Assembly (NCBI GenBank): GCA_018376535.1
Contig: JAHABC010000002.1
Location: forward strand, 99,369 to 163,368
DNA from: Ruminococcus sp.
Lineage (GTDB): Bacteria; Bacillota; Clostridia; Oscillospirales; Ruminococcaceae
Direction of reading: 5' to 3'
Length of the DNA stretch: 64,000 nt
In this document: positions 18,965-26,676 of the stretch, piece by piece
Layout: each line of letters begins with the position of its first letter
Position numbering within the stretch: the first letter of the stretch is position 1
Made by a program: the position numbers and the translations under genes
Notes under the pieces: generated by a model
Databases searched by the model: none
What the model was told of the DNA's origin: nothing
The model's input: only the letters and a program-made list of their open reading frames with translations

Positions 18965-19185
18965 CAAATAATATATAATAATTATTATCTGTTAATTATT
19001 AATTAATTATTATTTATTATTTATTATTTATTATTTATTATTTATTAATTATTAATTAATCATGTATCTATGGAATTTAACCAGTTACCACAATTGTATA
19101 TAATATATAATAATTAATATATAATAATTATTATTTGCTAATTATTAATTAATTATTATTTATTATTTATTAATTATTAATTGTT
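18965..19185 (-). repeat. AT-rich dispersed repeat, copy B (reverse)
   Basis: On the minus strand it reads AACAATTAATAATTAATAAA from 19185, has the central word TTAAATTCCATAGATAC, and ends in ATTATATATTATTTG at 18965. Copy A has the same start and centre in opposite orientation, so the two copies bracket the ABC genes. It starts 4 bp after the stop codon of the MarR gene. Confidence 0.7.
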
Positions 19186-19189
19186 ATAG

Positions 19190-19648
19190 TTATTCCAGAT
19201 TTTGTTTTATTTTTTCTATAATAGTACGAAAAGTATCTATTTCTTGTTGAGTAAGCCCTTGTTCCAGATTTTTATTAAACTCATCTATTTTAGTCATTAT
19301 ATTTTTATGTAGCAAGATAGCTTTATCAGTAAGAGTTACCAGTTTAATTCTAGCATCTTTTTTAGAGTACTCTCTAGTTATAAAGCCGTTTTTCTCCATA
19401 AGTTTTAAAATTCCCGTAATAGTGGAACGTCTACGAGCGAACTCTGTTTCTAAATCTTTTTGAGTTACTGTATGGTTCTTATGAGAGTATATAAAGCCTA
19501 TAATGTGGCTCTGCATTATGGTTAGATTGCAACCGTTCTCATTTTGAAATTGACCATCGTTTAATAGTTTGGTATCAAAGGCACGACCTATTAGTATAGC
19601 CAACTGTTTAATATCGAACCCTATAGATTTAGATTGACAGTTCTCCAA
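19190..19648 (-). CDS. MarR family transcriptional regulator
   Basis: 152 residues from a TTG start with a near-perfect GGAGGTGAT ribosome site. Winged-helix features typical of MarR are present: LTIMQSHIIGFIYSH, VTQKDLETEFARRRSTITGILKLMEKNGFITRE (recognition helix) and DARIKLVTLTDKA (wing). It should repress itself and the two ABC exporter genes encoded next on the same strand, being released by a ligand that the pump exports. The AT-rich repeat B and a palindrome lie between it and the exporter genes, so the exporter may also have its own control point. Confidence 0.9.
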   Translation of the reverse strand: MENCQSKSIGFDIKQLAILIGRAFDTKLLNDGQFQNENGCNLTIMQSHIIGFIYSHKNHTVTQKDLETEFARRRSTITGILKLMEKNGFITREYSKKDARIKLVTLTDKAILLHKNIMTKIDEFNKNLEQGLTQQEIDTFRTIIEKIKQNLE

Positions 19649-19670
19649 AAAGTATCACCTCCAAAATATA

Positions 19671-19699
19671 GTTAGTGTACTTACTGTTAGGATACTTAC
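19671..19699 (-). promoter_or_regulatory. Tandem operator candidate of the MarR gene
   Basis: Two 14-bp direct repeats, GTTAGTGTACTTAC (19671-19684) and GTTAGGATACTTAC (19686-19699), lie one base apart directly downstream of the -10 box. This is a position where bound repressor would block transcription. Confidence 0.55.
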
Positions 19700-19728
19700 A
19701 TTATATCATTTAGATATAGCAAAGTCAA
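19700..19728 (-). promoter_or_regulatory. Sigma-A promoter of the MarR gene
   Basis: Minus strand: TTGACT (19723-19728), 17-bp spacer, TATAAT (19700-19705). Confidence 0.8.
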
Positions 19729-19757
19729 GTAGATGATATAATTTCATAATTCTATCA

Positions 19758-19792
19758 CAAAACAAAAAGATGGCTGTATCTTAGCCATCTTT
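19758..19792 (-). terminator. Terminator of the uridine-kinase-like gene
   Basis: A 10-bp perfect stem (19766-19775 with 19783-19792) with a 7-nt loop. On the minus strand it is followed by a T-rich tract. Confidence 0.8.
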
Positions 19793-19801
19793 GTAGATAT
19801 A

Positions 19802-20737
19802 TTAATATTCAAACTTACTTCCACCTATGAACTCTCTAACTATTGAGGTGTTAGGCACTAAATCGGAAGTTGTTTCTATAACTTCTGATAGAAAACTTAC
19901 TATTTCGTTATATTCAATATTAGATTTCATATCATTTTGTATAGATAGTAGGTCGTTTAGTAGATATCTTTTGTAGATAGAGGGTTCATAACTATGGAAG
20001 GTATCTATATCAAAATTAGCTAGAGGCTTGAAAGGTGTGATATACTTCTGTTCTCCTACAGATACTGAATTGAAGTAGCTAAATATATCCACATAGTTTC
20101 TACCCCTAAATAGGCTATCACGCATGAGTCTACGCATCAATCTAATACATTTAGGGTGAAGTACTGCACCGTCATCGTTTACTAGACGAGTTCTAACGCT
20201 GACGTATATCTTGGTAGTGTTATCGGTAGACCCCGTAACCATGGGATTTAATGCGTGTATACCCTCAAAGATTACTATTTCACCCTTATTGACTTTAAAC
20301 GGTCTATACCCTCCACGCACTTGATTAGTAAAATTGAAGTATGGCATATCAAAGGATTTACCTTGCGATATACTATAGATGTTATCTTGTAAAGTTTGCA
20401 TATCTATGCACAAAGGAGATTCTAAGTCTATAGAGCCGTCCCCATTTTTAGGCATATCGGGGGAGTCGTTAGACTTAAAATAGTTATCCAACGAAATAAC
20501 ACTAGATGGACAATCAAAGTCATCTAGTAATATCTTAGATAGTTTTAATGCAGATGTAGTCTTTCCTGAACCTGATGGTCCAGATATTAATACTATGGGT
20601 TTATCTTCTAAACTTTCCACTATGCTATTGGCAGTATTGACTAGTTGGTCTATATAATGTTGTTCACATTGATTAATAAAATCTATAGTATTATTTTCCA
20701 AATTAGAATTTATTGTGTTAATATTAATAAACTTCAA
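19802..20737 (-). CDS. Uridine kinase / phosphoribulokinase-family nucleoside kinase
   Basis: 311 residues from a TTG start behind AGGAGG. Walker A GPSGSGKTT lies near residue 54, then SLDNYF (Asp of the substrate pocket), a PYFNF region and IFEGIHALNP (second acidic motif), as in the uridine kinase group. Family members phosphorylate uridine or cytidine with ATP or GTP in the cytoplasm. The roughly 40-residue N-terminal extension before the P-loop is longer than in canonical Udk (about 210 residues). It resembles the C-terminal kinase unit of the larger clostridial TGS-kinase proteins, so the substrate may differ. It has its own promoter and terminator. Confidence 0.75.
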   Translation of the reverse strand: MKFININTINSNLENNTIDFINQCEQHYIDQLVNTANSIVESLEDKPIVLISGPSGSGKTTSALKLSKILLDDFDCPSSVISLDNYFKSNDSPDMPKNGDGSIDLESPLCIDMQTLQDNIYSISQGKSFDMPYFNFTNQVRGGYRPFKVNKGEIVIFEGIHALNPMVTGSTDNTTKIYVSVRTRLVNDDGAVLHPKCIRLMRRLMRDSLFRGRNYVDIFSYFNSVSVGEQKYITPFKPLANFDIDTFHSYEPSIYKRYLLNDLLSIQNDMKSNIEYNEIVSFLSEVIETTSDLVPNTSIVREFIGGSKFEY

Positions 20738-20769
20738 AAAAATTCCTCCTAAAAGATAGTTATAGTAAT

Positions 20770-20799
20770 ATTATATAATATTTTAAGGTAATTAGTCAA
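20770..20799 (-). promoter_or_regulatory. Promoter of the uridine-kinase-like gene
   Basis: Minus strand: TTGACT (20794-20799), 18-bp spacer, TATAAT (20770-20775). Confidence 0.7.
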
Positions 20800-20843
20800 T
20801 ATATTTATTAAGTTTTTATATAGTTAAAAACTTGCTAGTAGTA

Positions 20844-20872
20844 TTGACAAATTCAAAAAACTATGATATACT
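20844..20872 (+). promoter_or_regulatory. Strong promoter of the tRNA-Gln transcript
   Basis: Perfect TTGACA (20844-20849), 17-bp spacer, TATACT (20867-20872). The start is expected near 20879, at the foot of a 7-bp hairpin (20881-20887 with 20896-20902) that forms the 5' leader. Confidence 0.8.
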
Positions 20873-20910
20873 ATTTAAGTCATCAAGATTTTTCCCTTGA
20901 TGGCTTATTT

Positions 20911-20982
20911 TGGGGTATCGCCAAGCGGTAAGGCAGTGGATTCTGATTCCACCATTCAGGGGTTCAAATCCCTTTACCCCAG
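20911..20982 (+). tRNA. tRNA-Gln (anticodon CTG)
   Basis: Cloverleaf: acceptor TGGGGTA pairs with TACCCCA (7 bp), discriminator G at 20982. The D stem is GCC/GGC. The anticodon stem GTGGA/TCCAC encloses loop TTCTGAT, giving anticodon CTG (reads CAG). The T arm is AGGGG-TTCAAAT-CCCTT with one G-T pair. CCA is not encoded. It stands alone, with its own promoter and terminator. Confidence 0.93.
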
Positions 20983-20986
20983 TTGG

Positions 20987-21008
20987 CGTTTCGCATCGGG
21001 GCGAAACG
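20987..21008 (+). other. Hairpin in the tRNA 3' trailer
   Basis: CGTTTCGC (20987-20994) pairs perfectly with GCGAAACG (21001-21008) around a 6-nt loop, 4 bp after the tRNA. It has no T run. It may guide 3' processing or be part of a small stable trailer RNA. The same GCGAAACG/CGTTTCGC arms form the terminator at 33545. Confidence 0.5.
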
Positions 21009-21032
21009 TGTGTATTCATGTTATAGGGCAGA

Positions 21033-21058
21033 AGACGTGACAGATATCACGTCTTTTT
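21033..21058 (+). terminator. Terminator of the tRNA-Gln transcript
   Basis: An 8-bp perfect stem (21033-21040 with 21047-21054), loop of 6, then five T. The whole transcript would be about 180 nt. Confidence 0.88.
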
Positions 21059-21149
21059 GTTTTGTGTACACTTTATTTTTGTTAAAGTGGATTTACAATT
21101 TTGATATCTACCCTTATTACTATAATTAAAAAAAGGTCGTGTTTATAAG

Positions 21150-22373
21150 ATGAGAATTATTAATGGTGGTGTAGCATCAGCAAAAGGTTTTGAAACTTCC
21201 TCTGTTGAGGCTAACATAAAGTATAAAAATAGAAAAGATATGTCTTTAATATACAGTCAAGCCCCTTGTAAGATGGCTGGTACTTTTACTAAGAATGTAG
21301 TAAAGGCATCTTGTGTACTTTGGGACAAGGAATTGAACGAAAGCGGTACAGATATTCATGCAGTAGTAATAAACTCTGGAATTGCTAACGCTTGTACTGG
21401 TAAACAAGGTTACGATTACTGTATGAAAACTGCTGAGGCTGTTGCTAAAGTACTTCCTGTTAAGTATCATGAAGTTTTAGTAGCATCTACTGGAGTTATA
21501 GGTATGCAACTTCCTATTGATAAGATTACTAACGGTGTAAACGCTCTAGCTAGTTCCAAAGAACACTCCCTAGAGGCTAGTGTGCAATCTGCTAAAGCTA
21601 TTATGACTACCGATACTAAGCCTAAACACATAGCCGTAGAAGTGGAAATAGGTGGCAAGTTGGTTACTATCGGGGGTATGTGTAAAGGCTCTGGTATGAT
21701 ACACCCTAATATGTGTACTATGTTAGCGTTTATTACTACCGACGTTGCTATATCTAAAGAGTTACTACAAGAGGCTCTTAGCACTGATATTTTAGATACC
21801 TACAATATGATATCTGTCGATGGCGATACTTCTACTAACGATACCGTACTACTACTTGCTAACGGTTTAGCTGAAAATCCTACTATTACCGAAAAAAATC
21901 AAGACTACTACACTTTCCTAGAGGCTCTACACTATATAAATGAGGAGTTTGCTAAGAAGATAGCCGGTGATGGCGAAGGTGCTACTGCTTTAGTTCAAGC
22001 TAAGGTTGTAAACGCTAAATCTAAGGAAGATGCTAGAACTATAGCTAAGTCTATAATATGTTCCTCTTTGACCAAGTGTGCAATATTCGGCCACGATGCT
22101 AACTGGGGCAGAATACTTTGTGCTATGGGATACTCTGGTGTACAGTTCGACCCTAACCGTGTGGAAGTTTCTATAGCTGATGATGTTAAGACTATCCTTA
22201 TATTTAAAGATGGTTCTGCCGTTGACTACAGCGAGGCTGAAGCTACTGAAGTACTATCTAAACCAGTAGTAAACATAGTCGCAGATATCAAAATGGGCGA
22301 GAGTTCTGCCATTGCATATGGTTGCGACCTATCTTATGATTACGTTAAAATCAATGCAGACTATCGTTCGTAG
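21150..22373 (+). CDS. argJ: Bifunctional glutamate N-acetyltransferase / ornithine acetyltransferase
   Basis: 407 residues, standard ArgJ length. The autocleavage site is KGSGMIHPNMCTML: the Thr after Cys is the nucleophile that starts the beta subunit (most homologues have Ala-Thr here). VVINSGIANACTGKQG near the N-terminus, GDTSTNDTVLL, and AIFGHDANWGRI in the second half are all typical. It makes N-acetylglutamate and recycles the acetyl group from N-acetylornithine in arginine synthesis. The ribosome site AAAGGTCGTG precedes the ATG. No other arg gene is adjacent; hflX follows. Confidence 0.95.
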   Translation: MRIINGGVASAKGFETSSVEANIKYKNRKDMSLIYSQAPCKMAGTFTKNVVKASCVLWDKELNESGTDIHAVVINSGIANACTGKQGYDYCMKTAEAVAKVLPVKYHEVLVASTGVIGMQLPIDKITNGVNALASSKEHSLEASVQSAKAIMTTDTKPKHIAVEVEIGGKLVTIGGMCKGSGMIHPNMCTMLAFITTDVAISKELLQEALSTDILDTYNMISVDGDTSTNDTVLLLANGLAENPTITEKNQDYYTFLEALHYINEEFAKKIAGDGEGATALVQAKVVNAKSKEDARTIAKSIICSSLTKCAIFGHDANWGRILCAMGYSGVQFDPNRVEVSIADDVKTILIFKDGSAVDYSEAEATEVLSKPVVNIVADIKMGESSAIAYGCDLSYDYVKINADYRS

Positions 22374-22430
22374 TTAAAAGTTTCAAATAGATAACTTCAA
22401 AATTGTGTATCTACTTGGAAAGGACTTTGT

Positions 22431-23672
22431 ATGTTTGTAAATGAAGAAAAAATCCCTAACGCTCTTTTGATATCCGTAGATACTGGCGAGTTCGATAATG
22501 AAACCTCTATTAACGAACTCTCCGAATTGACTAAGACTGCTAATGCTAACGTCGTAGCAACGGTAATCCAAAAAAGACCTTGCTTTGAAAAGTCTACTTG
22601 CATAGGTCGTGGCAGATTGCTAGAAGTCGCCGAAACTTGCAAACAGTTGGACGTGGATTTGATTATCTTTGACCACGAACTGACTGCTACTCAAGTGCGT
22701 AATATTGAAGATGCTACCAACGTTAGAACTATCGACAGAACTACTCTAATATTAGATATCTTTGCTCAACGTGCTAGAACTAAAGAGGGTAAACTTCAAG
22801 TAGAGTTGGCTCAGCAGAAGTATCGTCTACCTAGATTGGCTGGTATGGGTGTTACACTATCTAGGCTTGGTGGTGGAATAGGTACTCGTGGCCCTGGTGA
22901 AACTAAGTTGGAAACCGATAAACGTCACATTAGAACTAGAATATCTGTATTGGAAAATGAACTCGCTGAACTTAAAAAACATCGTGAGTTTAGTCGCATT
23001 CGCAGAAAAAAAGATAGTGTTCTTTGCGTGGCTATAGTCGGATACACCAACGCTGGAAAGTCTACTTTGATTAACGCTCTAACCGACTCCAACATTTTGG
23101 CTGAAGATAAACTTTTCGCTACTTTGGATACTACTTCCAGAGGTTTGGAACTCCCTGACGGTAGAAACGTCTTAATAACCGATACCGTCGGTCTAATTCG
23201 CAGACTTCCTCACAACTTGGTAGAGGCTTTTAAATCTACTTTGGAGGAGGCTTCCAATTCCGACTTGATTCTTAACGTAGTAGATGCCTCATCTAATGAC
23301 TTTCAAGAACATCTGGACGTTACTAACTCGCTACTTAACGAACTGGGTTGTAATGATATCCCAAAAGTTACGGTGTTCAATAAGTGTGATATGTGCGACT
23401 ATACTAATACGCTCCCATTGGATAACACTCATGTTAAGATATCTGCTAAGCAAAAGGTCGGCTTTGATAACCTACTCAACGCTATAGCTGATAATCTACC
23501 TATTACTAGTCGCAGATTAAAAGCTATTATCCCATATGATAAGTCTAATTTGATATCTTTGGTTATGATGGACGGTAAAGTGTTCTCTCAAGAGTACCTC
23601 CCAAACGGAACTCTTATTGATGCTCTTGTAGATATCAAAGTGCTACATCAAATTGAACCTTTTAAAGTTTAA
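22431..23672 (+). CDS. hflX: Ribosome-associated GTPase HflX
   Basis: 413 residues. The N-terminal HflX domain has GRGRLLEV, DHELTATQVRNIED and the Gly-rich GIGTRGPGETKLETDKRHI. The G domain carries G1 GYTNAGKST, G3 DTVGLIRRLP and G4 NKCD. HflX binds the 50S subunit and splits stalled or stressed 70S ribosomes in a GTP-dependent way. GGAAAGGA precedes the ATG at 22431. It lies 57 bp after argJ and is followed by a strong terminator, so the two may be co-transcribed. Confidence 0.95.
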   Translation: MFVNEEKIPNALLISVDTGEFDNETSINELSELTKTANANVVATVIQKRPCFEKSTCIGRGRLLEVAETCKQLDVDLIIFDHELTATQVRNIEDATNVRTIDRTTLILDIFAQRARTKEGKLQVELAQQKYRLPRLAGMGVTLSRLGGGIGTRGPGETKLETDKRHIRTRISVLENELAELKKHREFSRIRRKKDSVLCVAIVGYTNAGKSTLINALTDSNILAEDKLFATLDTTSRGLELPDGRNVLITDTVGLIRRLPHNLVEAFKSTLEEASNSDLILNVVDASSNDFQEHLDVTNSLLNELGCNDIPKVTVFNKCDMCDYTNTLPLDNTHVKISAKQKVGFDNLLNAIADNLPITSRRLKAIIPYDKSNLISLVMMDGKVFSQEYLPNGTLIDALVDIKVLHQIEPFKV

Positions 23673-23683
23673 TATAATATTAT

Positions 23684-23713
23684 ATCCCTAGTATGTTTAC
23701 TAGGGATTTTTTT
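23684..23713 (+). terminator. Terminator after hflX
   Basis: A 10-bp perfect stem (23684-23693 with 23698-23707), 4-nt loop, followed by seven T. Confidence 0.9.
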
Positions 23714-23724
23714 ATGTGTAAATA

Positions 23725-23753
23725 AATCCCCTAACCACATAGGCAAGGGGATT
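23725..23753 (-). terminator. Terminator after rpsI
   Basis: An 8-bp stem, AATCCCCT (23725-23732) with AGGGGATT (23746-23753). On the minus strand it is followed by TATTTA, a weak T tract. It is 37 bp after the rpsI stop codon. Confidence 0.6.
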
Positions 23754-23789
23754 GTATATAAATATATAAGCGATATACTTTGTGCAGAA

Positions 23790-24191
23790 CTATCTCTTAG
23801 AGAATTGAGGAGCACGTCTAGCAGCCTTAAGACCGTATTTTTTACGTTCCTTCATACGAGGGTCACGAGTTAGGAAGCCTTCCTTCTTAAGAGCAGGTCT
23901 AAGTTCTGGATTGAATATTAGTAAAGCTCTAGCGATACCGTGTCTAATAGCACCAGCTTGACCAGTAACACCACCACCAGTGACAGTACAAACTACATCG
24001 AAGTTTTCAGTATTGCCAGTAAGAGCAAGTGGTTGACGAACGATTAACTTTAAAGTTTCAAGACCAAAATAGTCATCAATATTTCTGCCATTGATAGTAA
24101 CCTTACCAGTACCTCTGTAAAGTCTAACTCTAGCTACAGAACTTTTTCTTCTACCAGTACCGTAGAAATATTCTTGTTTAGATTCGTACAT
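23790..24191 (-). CDS. rpsI: 30S ribosomal protein S9
   Basis: 133 residues. YYGTGRRKSSVARVRL-like start (here YFYGTGRRKSSVARVRL), GGGVTGQAGAIRHGIARAL, LTRDPRMKERKKYGLKAARR and the universal C-terminal QFSKR tail that reaches the P-site tRNA. It lies 20 bp after rplM on the same strand, the conserved L13-S9 operon. Confidence 0.98.
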   Translation of the reverse strand: MYESKQEYFYGTGRRKSSVARVRLYRGTGKVTINGRNIDDYFGLETLKLIVRQPLALTGNTENFDVVCTVTGGGVTGQAGAIRHGIARALLIFNPELRPALKKEGFLTRDPRMKERKKYGLKAARRAPQFSKR

Positions 24192-24211
24192 AATAATAAT
24201 ACTCCTTTCTA

Positions 24212-24643
24212 TTATGCGTTGTAAACTTCAGGCTTTTGAGCTTGTTGTTCGTGTTCGCTACCAGCGTAAACTCTTAAACGAGTTAGAGCCTTATCGCCAA
24301 GAGTATTGTTAGGGAGCATACCTCTAACGGCATAGAACATAGCTTTGTCTGGGTTAGTGCTCATTAATTCTTTGTATTGAATTTTCTTTAAGCCACCAAT
24401 CCAGCCAGTGTGCCAGATGTAATGTTTTTGTTCTAACTTTTTACCAGTAAGAACAGCTTTAGCACAGTTTATAATAATTACGGCATCACCACAATCGGCA
24501 TTAGGAGCAAAAGTTGGCTTGTGCTTACCTCTAAGAATGTGAGCAGCAGTAGCAGCAACTCTACCAAGAGACTTGCCTTCAGCGTCTAAGATGTACCATT
24601 TTTTTTGATTTAAATCATCAGCTTTTGGCATATAAGTTGACAT
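24212..24643 (-). CDS. rplM: 50S ribosomal protein L13
   Basis: 143 residues, with KWYILDAEGKSLGRVA, HILRGKHKPTFAPNADCGDAV, the K-YIWHTGWIGG segment, and AVRGMLPNNTLGDKALTRLRVYAG. It is the first gene of the rplM-rpsI operon, with a roughly 140-nt leader (24644-24782) that probably binds L13 for autoregulation. GGAGGATATACATT precedes the start. Confidence 0.98.
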   Translation of the reverse strand: MSTYMPKADDLNQKKWYILDAEGKSLGRVAATAAHILRGKHKPTFAPNADCGDAVIIINCAKAVLTGKKLEQKHYIWHTGWIGGLKKIQYKELMSTNPDKAMFYAVRGMLPNNTLGDKALTRLRVYAGSEHEQQAQKPEVYNA

Positions 24644-24783
24644 AATGTATATCCTCCATTAAAATATTTTTAGTTATTACAAAGCATTGAATTGACAATC
24701 TTTCAATTTTCAATGCAGATTTAGAAAAGTCCAGTCAAAAATAACTCAAATACGGGGAATTTGAACTTTTTCCAACGCAACGA
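24644..24783 (-). promoter_or_regulatory. Ribosomal protein leader (L13-type autoregulatory candidate)
   Basis: Untranslated leader of about 140 nt between the promoter and rplM. It contains a strong hairpin (minus strand GCATTGAAAATTG with TCAATTCAATGC, 24684-24716) about 40 nt before the start codon, plus other paired segments. Firmicutes rplM leaders are known L13 regulatory sites. This copy was not matched base by base to the known consensus. Confidence 0.45.
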
Positions 24784-24788
24784 TATTT

Positions 24789-24817
24789 ATTATAGACTAT
24801 TTTTTTAGATATGTCAA
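24789..24817 (-). promoter_or_regulatory. Promoter of the rplM-rpsI operon
   Basis: Minus strand: TTGACA (24812-24817), 17-bp spacer, TATAAT (24789-24794); both hexamers are perfect consensus. Confidence 0.9.
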
Positions 24818-24936
24818 TACTAAAATAGAGTATTTTTAGGCAAATTTAAGCGTTTAACAAAAATATTCTAAGTAAGTTCTTTAAATCTCTTTATTTTGCT
24901 TTAAATCTCTATAAAACTAGAGTTTCATTTTACTGC

Positions 24937-24965
24937 TTGATTTATCTAGTGCAATAGTATATAAT
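24937..24965 (+). promoter_or_regulatory. Promoter of the oligopeptide-binding lipoprotein operon
   Basis: TTGATT (24937-24942), 17-bp spacer, TATAAT (24960-24965). The stretch 24818-24936 shows nothing else. Confidence 0.7.
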
Positions 24966-25004
24966 AGTACTATAATTTCTTTTAGGTGGTGTATTGGTAT
25001 TTCT

Positions 25005-26657
25005 ATGAGCGTTTTTAATAACAAACTTATTAAATTAGTATGCTGTTGCTTAACTTGTGGATTGCTTATGATGACTTCAGGGTGTGGAAAAGAGCAATCC
25101 GATGGAAAAGGGTATCTGTTTAAGTATACTATGGTGCAAAATCCACAGAACCTAGACCCTCAAATTGCCGTAGATAGTAACTCTATAACGGTTATAAGTA
25201 ACACTTATACTGGTCTTATGACTAAAGATATCAACGGAAACGTAGTGTGTGGCGTAGCTGACAGTTATACCGTATCTGATGATGGCTTGACGTACGTCTT
25301 TTATCTAAAAAAGGACTATAAATGGTATACCTTTGACAATACTTCCTTTGATGTAACTGCCGATGACTTTGTATTTGCTTTCTATAGGTTGTTCAATCCA
25401 GAGATGCAATCACCTTATGGTGAAAAGTTTTCTTGTCTAAAAAACGCTAAGGCTATACTTAATGGTAGCGAAGATTTAACCTACTCCGACGTGGGCGTGT
25501 ACGCTAGTGATAAGTATACTATTACGTTCCTACTAGATACCCCTAATGCAGACTTTTTAAACTTACTTACTCAATCTTTTGCCATGCCTTGCAATAAGAC
25601 TTTTTTTGAGAGTACTCATTCCACATACGGTCTATACGATTACTCAACGGTATCCAATGGAGCGTTTTACATTAAGCAGTGGTTCTACGATAAGTATGGT
25701 AGCGATAACTTTTTAACTTTGCGTAGAAATCCAGTAAATCCGCAGTACGATGAGTATTCGCCTTATGCCATACAACTAACCATAGACGAAAAATCTACCT
25801 TAGATGACGTTCAGCATAGTTTCTACAAGGACGAAACCGACCTTTACTATTGCAACTCTTTAGATAAATCCTCTATAGATAGAAACGACGTAGTTACATC
25901 TTACGATATATCTACGGTGGGATTGGTTTTTAATACGCAAGATACTCAATTTAAGGAGAAATCTTTAAGAAACGCTTTTGCATACTCTGTAAATAGAGAA
26001 AAGGCTCTAAAGAAGTCTAATAGCGACATAGATTTGGCTTATGGAATAGTTCCAAAATCCTGCAAGGTGTACGGAAAGTATTACCGAGATACTATTTCCG
26101 ATACCTCATTGACTGAACATCTATCTCAAGATGAGGTCTTGCAAAACTTCAACACTGCAAAAGATATCTTAGGGGAGATATCGGACGTTAGAATTATTAT
26201 GGAAAACGGTATAGATAGTGCCTATATAAAATCCATTGCAGACGAATGGCAAAAGTTGTTTAATATAAACGTCCTAATAGAACCCTTATCTGCTGAGGAG
26301 TTTAATAAATCTGTAGAGAGTAACGACTATCAGATTGCCATATACTCGCTTAACTCTACCGACGATAGCCCTTACTCATTTTTAAAATACTTTCTATCTA
26401 CTAGCGAAAACTTTAACTATAGTAACCTTCAAGTAGATACACTTTTAAAGGCATCTGAGCAGTGTTTAAACTCCACCGATGTAGTTACCATGTATTCACA
26501 AGTAGAAGAAAGTATACTACACGATATAGTGTATGTACCATTATACTATAATAAAAGTTATCTAGTGTGTGGCACTGGCATAGATAAGATAGAGTATAAT
26601 CCATTTAACTATGTGTTAAACTTCGATTACGCTCTTAACTATAATCAAGAAGATTAA
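25005..26657 (+). CDS. Oligopeptide-type ABC transporter substrate-binding lipoprotein
   Basis: 550 residues. A lipoprotein signal peptide ends in MMTSGC, with Cys near residue 27. The rest matches bacterial extracellular solute-binding family 5 (OppA/DppA): QNPQNLDPQIAVDSNS near the mature N-terminus, then VADSYTVSDDGLTYVFYLKKDYKW, a FAFYRLFNP stretch and SLRNAFAYSVNREKAL. It would capture peptides outside the membrane. No permease or ATPase genes are next to it, so it is an orphan binding protein that must use a transporter encoded elsewhere or act as a sensor. A HAD phosphatase gene follows 19 bp later. Confidence 0.88.
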   Translation: MSVFNNKLIKLVCCCLTCGLLMMTSGCGKEQSDGKGYLFKYTMVQNPQNLDPQIAVDSNSITVISNTYTGLMTKDINGNVVCGVADSYTVSDDGLTYVFYLKKDYKWYTFDNTSFDVTADDFVFAFYRLFNPEMQSPYGEKFSCLKNAKAILNGSEDLTYSDVGVYASDKYTITFLLDTPNADFLNLLTQSFAMPCNKTFFESTHSTYGLYDYSTVSNGAFYIKQWFYDKYGSDNFLTLRRNPVNPQYDEYSPYAIQLTIDEKSTLDDVQHSFYKDETDLYYCNSLDKSSIDRNDVVTSYDISTVGLVFNTQDTQFKEKSLRNAFAYSVNREKALKKSNSDIDLAYGIVPKSCKVYGKYYRDTISDTSLTEHLSQDEVLQNFNTAKDILGEISDVRIIMENGIDSAYIKSIADEWQKLFNINVLIEPLSAEEFNKSVESNDYQIAIYSLNSTDDSPYSFLKYFLSTSENFNYSNLQVDTLLKASEQCLNSTDVVTMYSQVEESILHDIVYVPLYYNKSYLVCGTGIDKIEYNPFNYVLNFDYALNYNQED

Positions 26658-26676
26658 TCGCTTACGGAGGTTTATA

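Noticed and set aside
14986..19185. ABC exporter plus flanking repeats as a composite transposon
   Set aside because: The repeats encode no transposase, no target duplication could be identified, and base composition of the enclosed genes matches the rest of the window.
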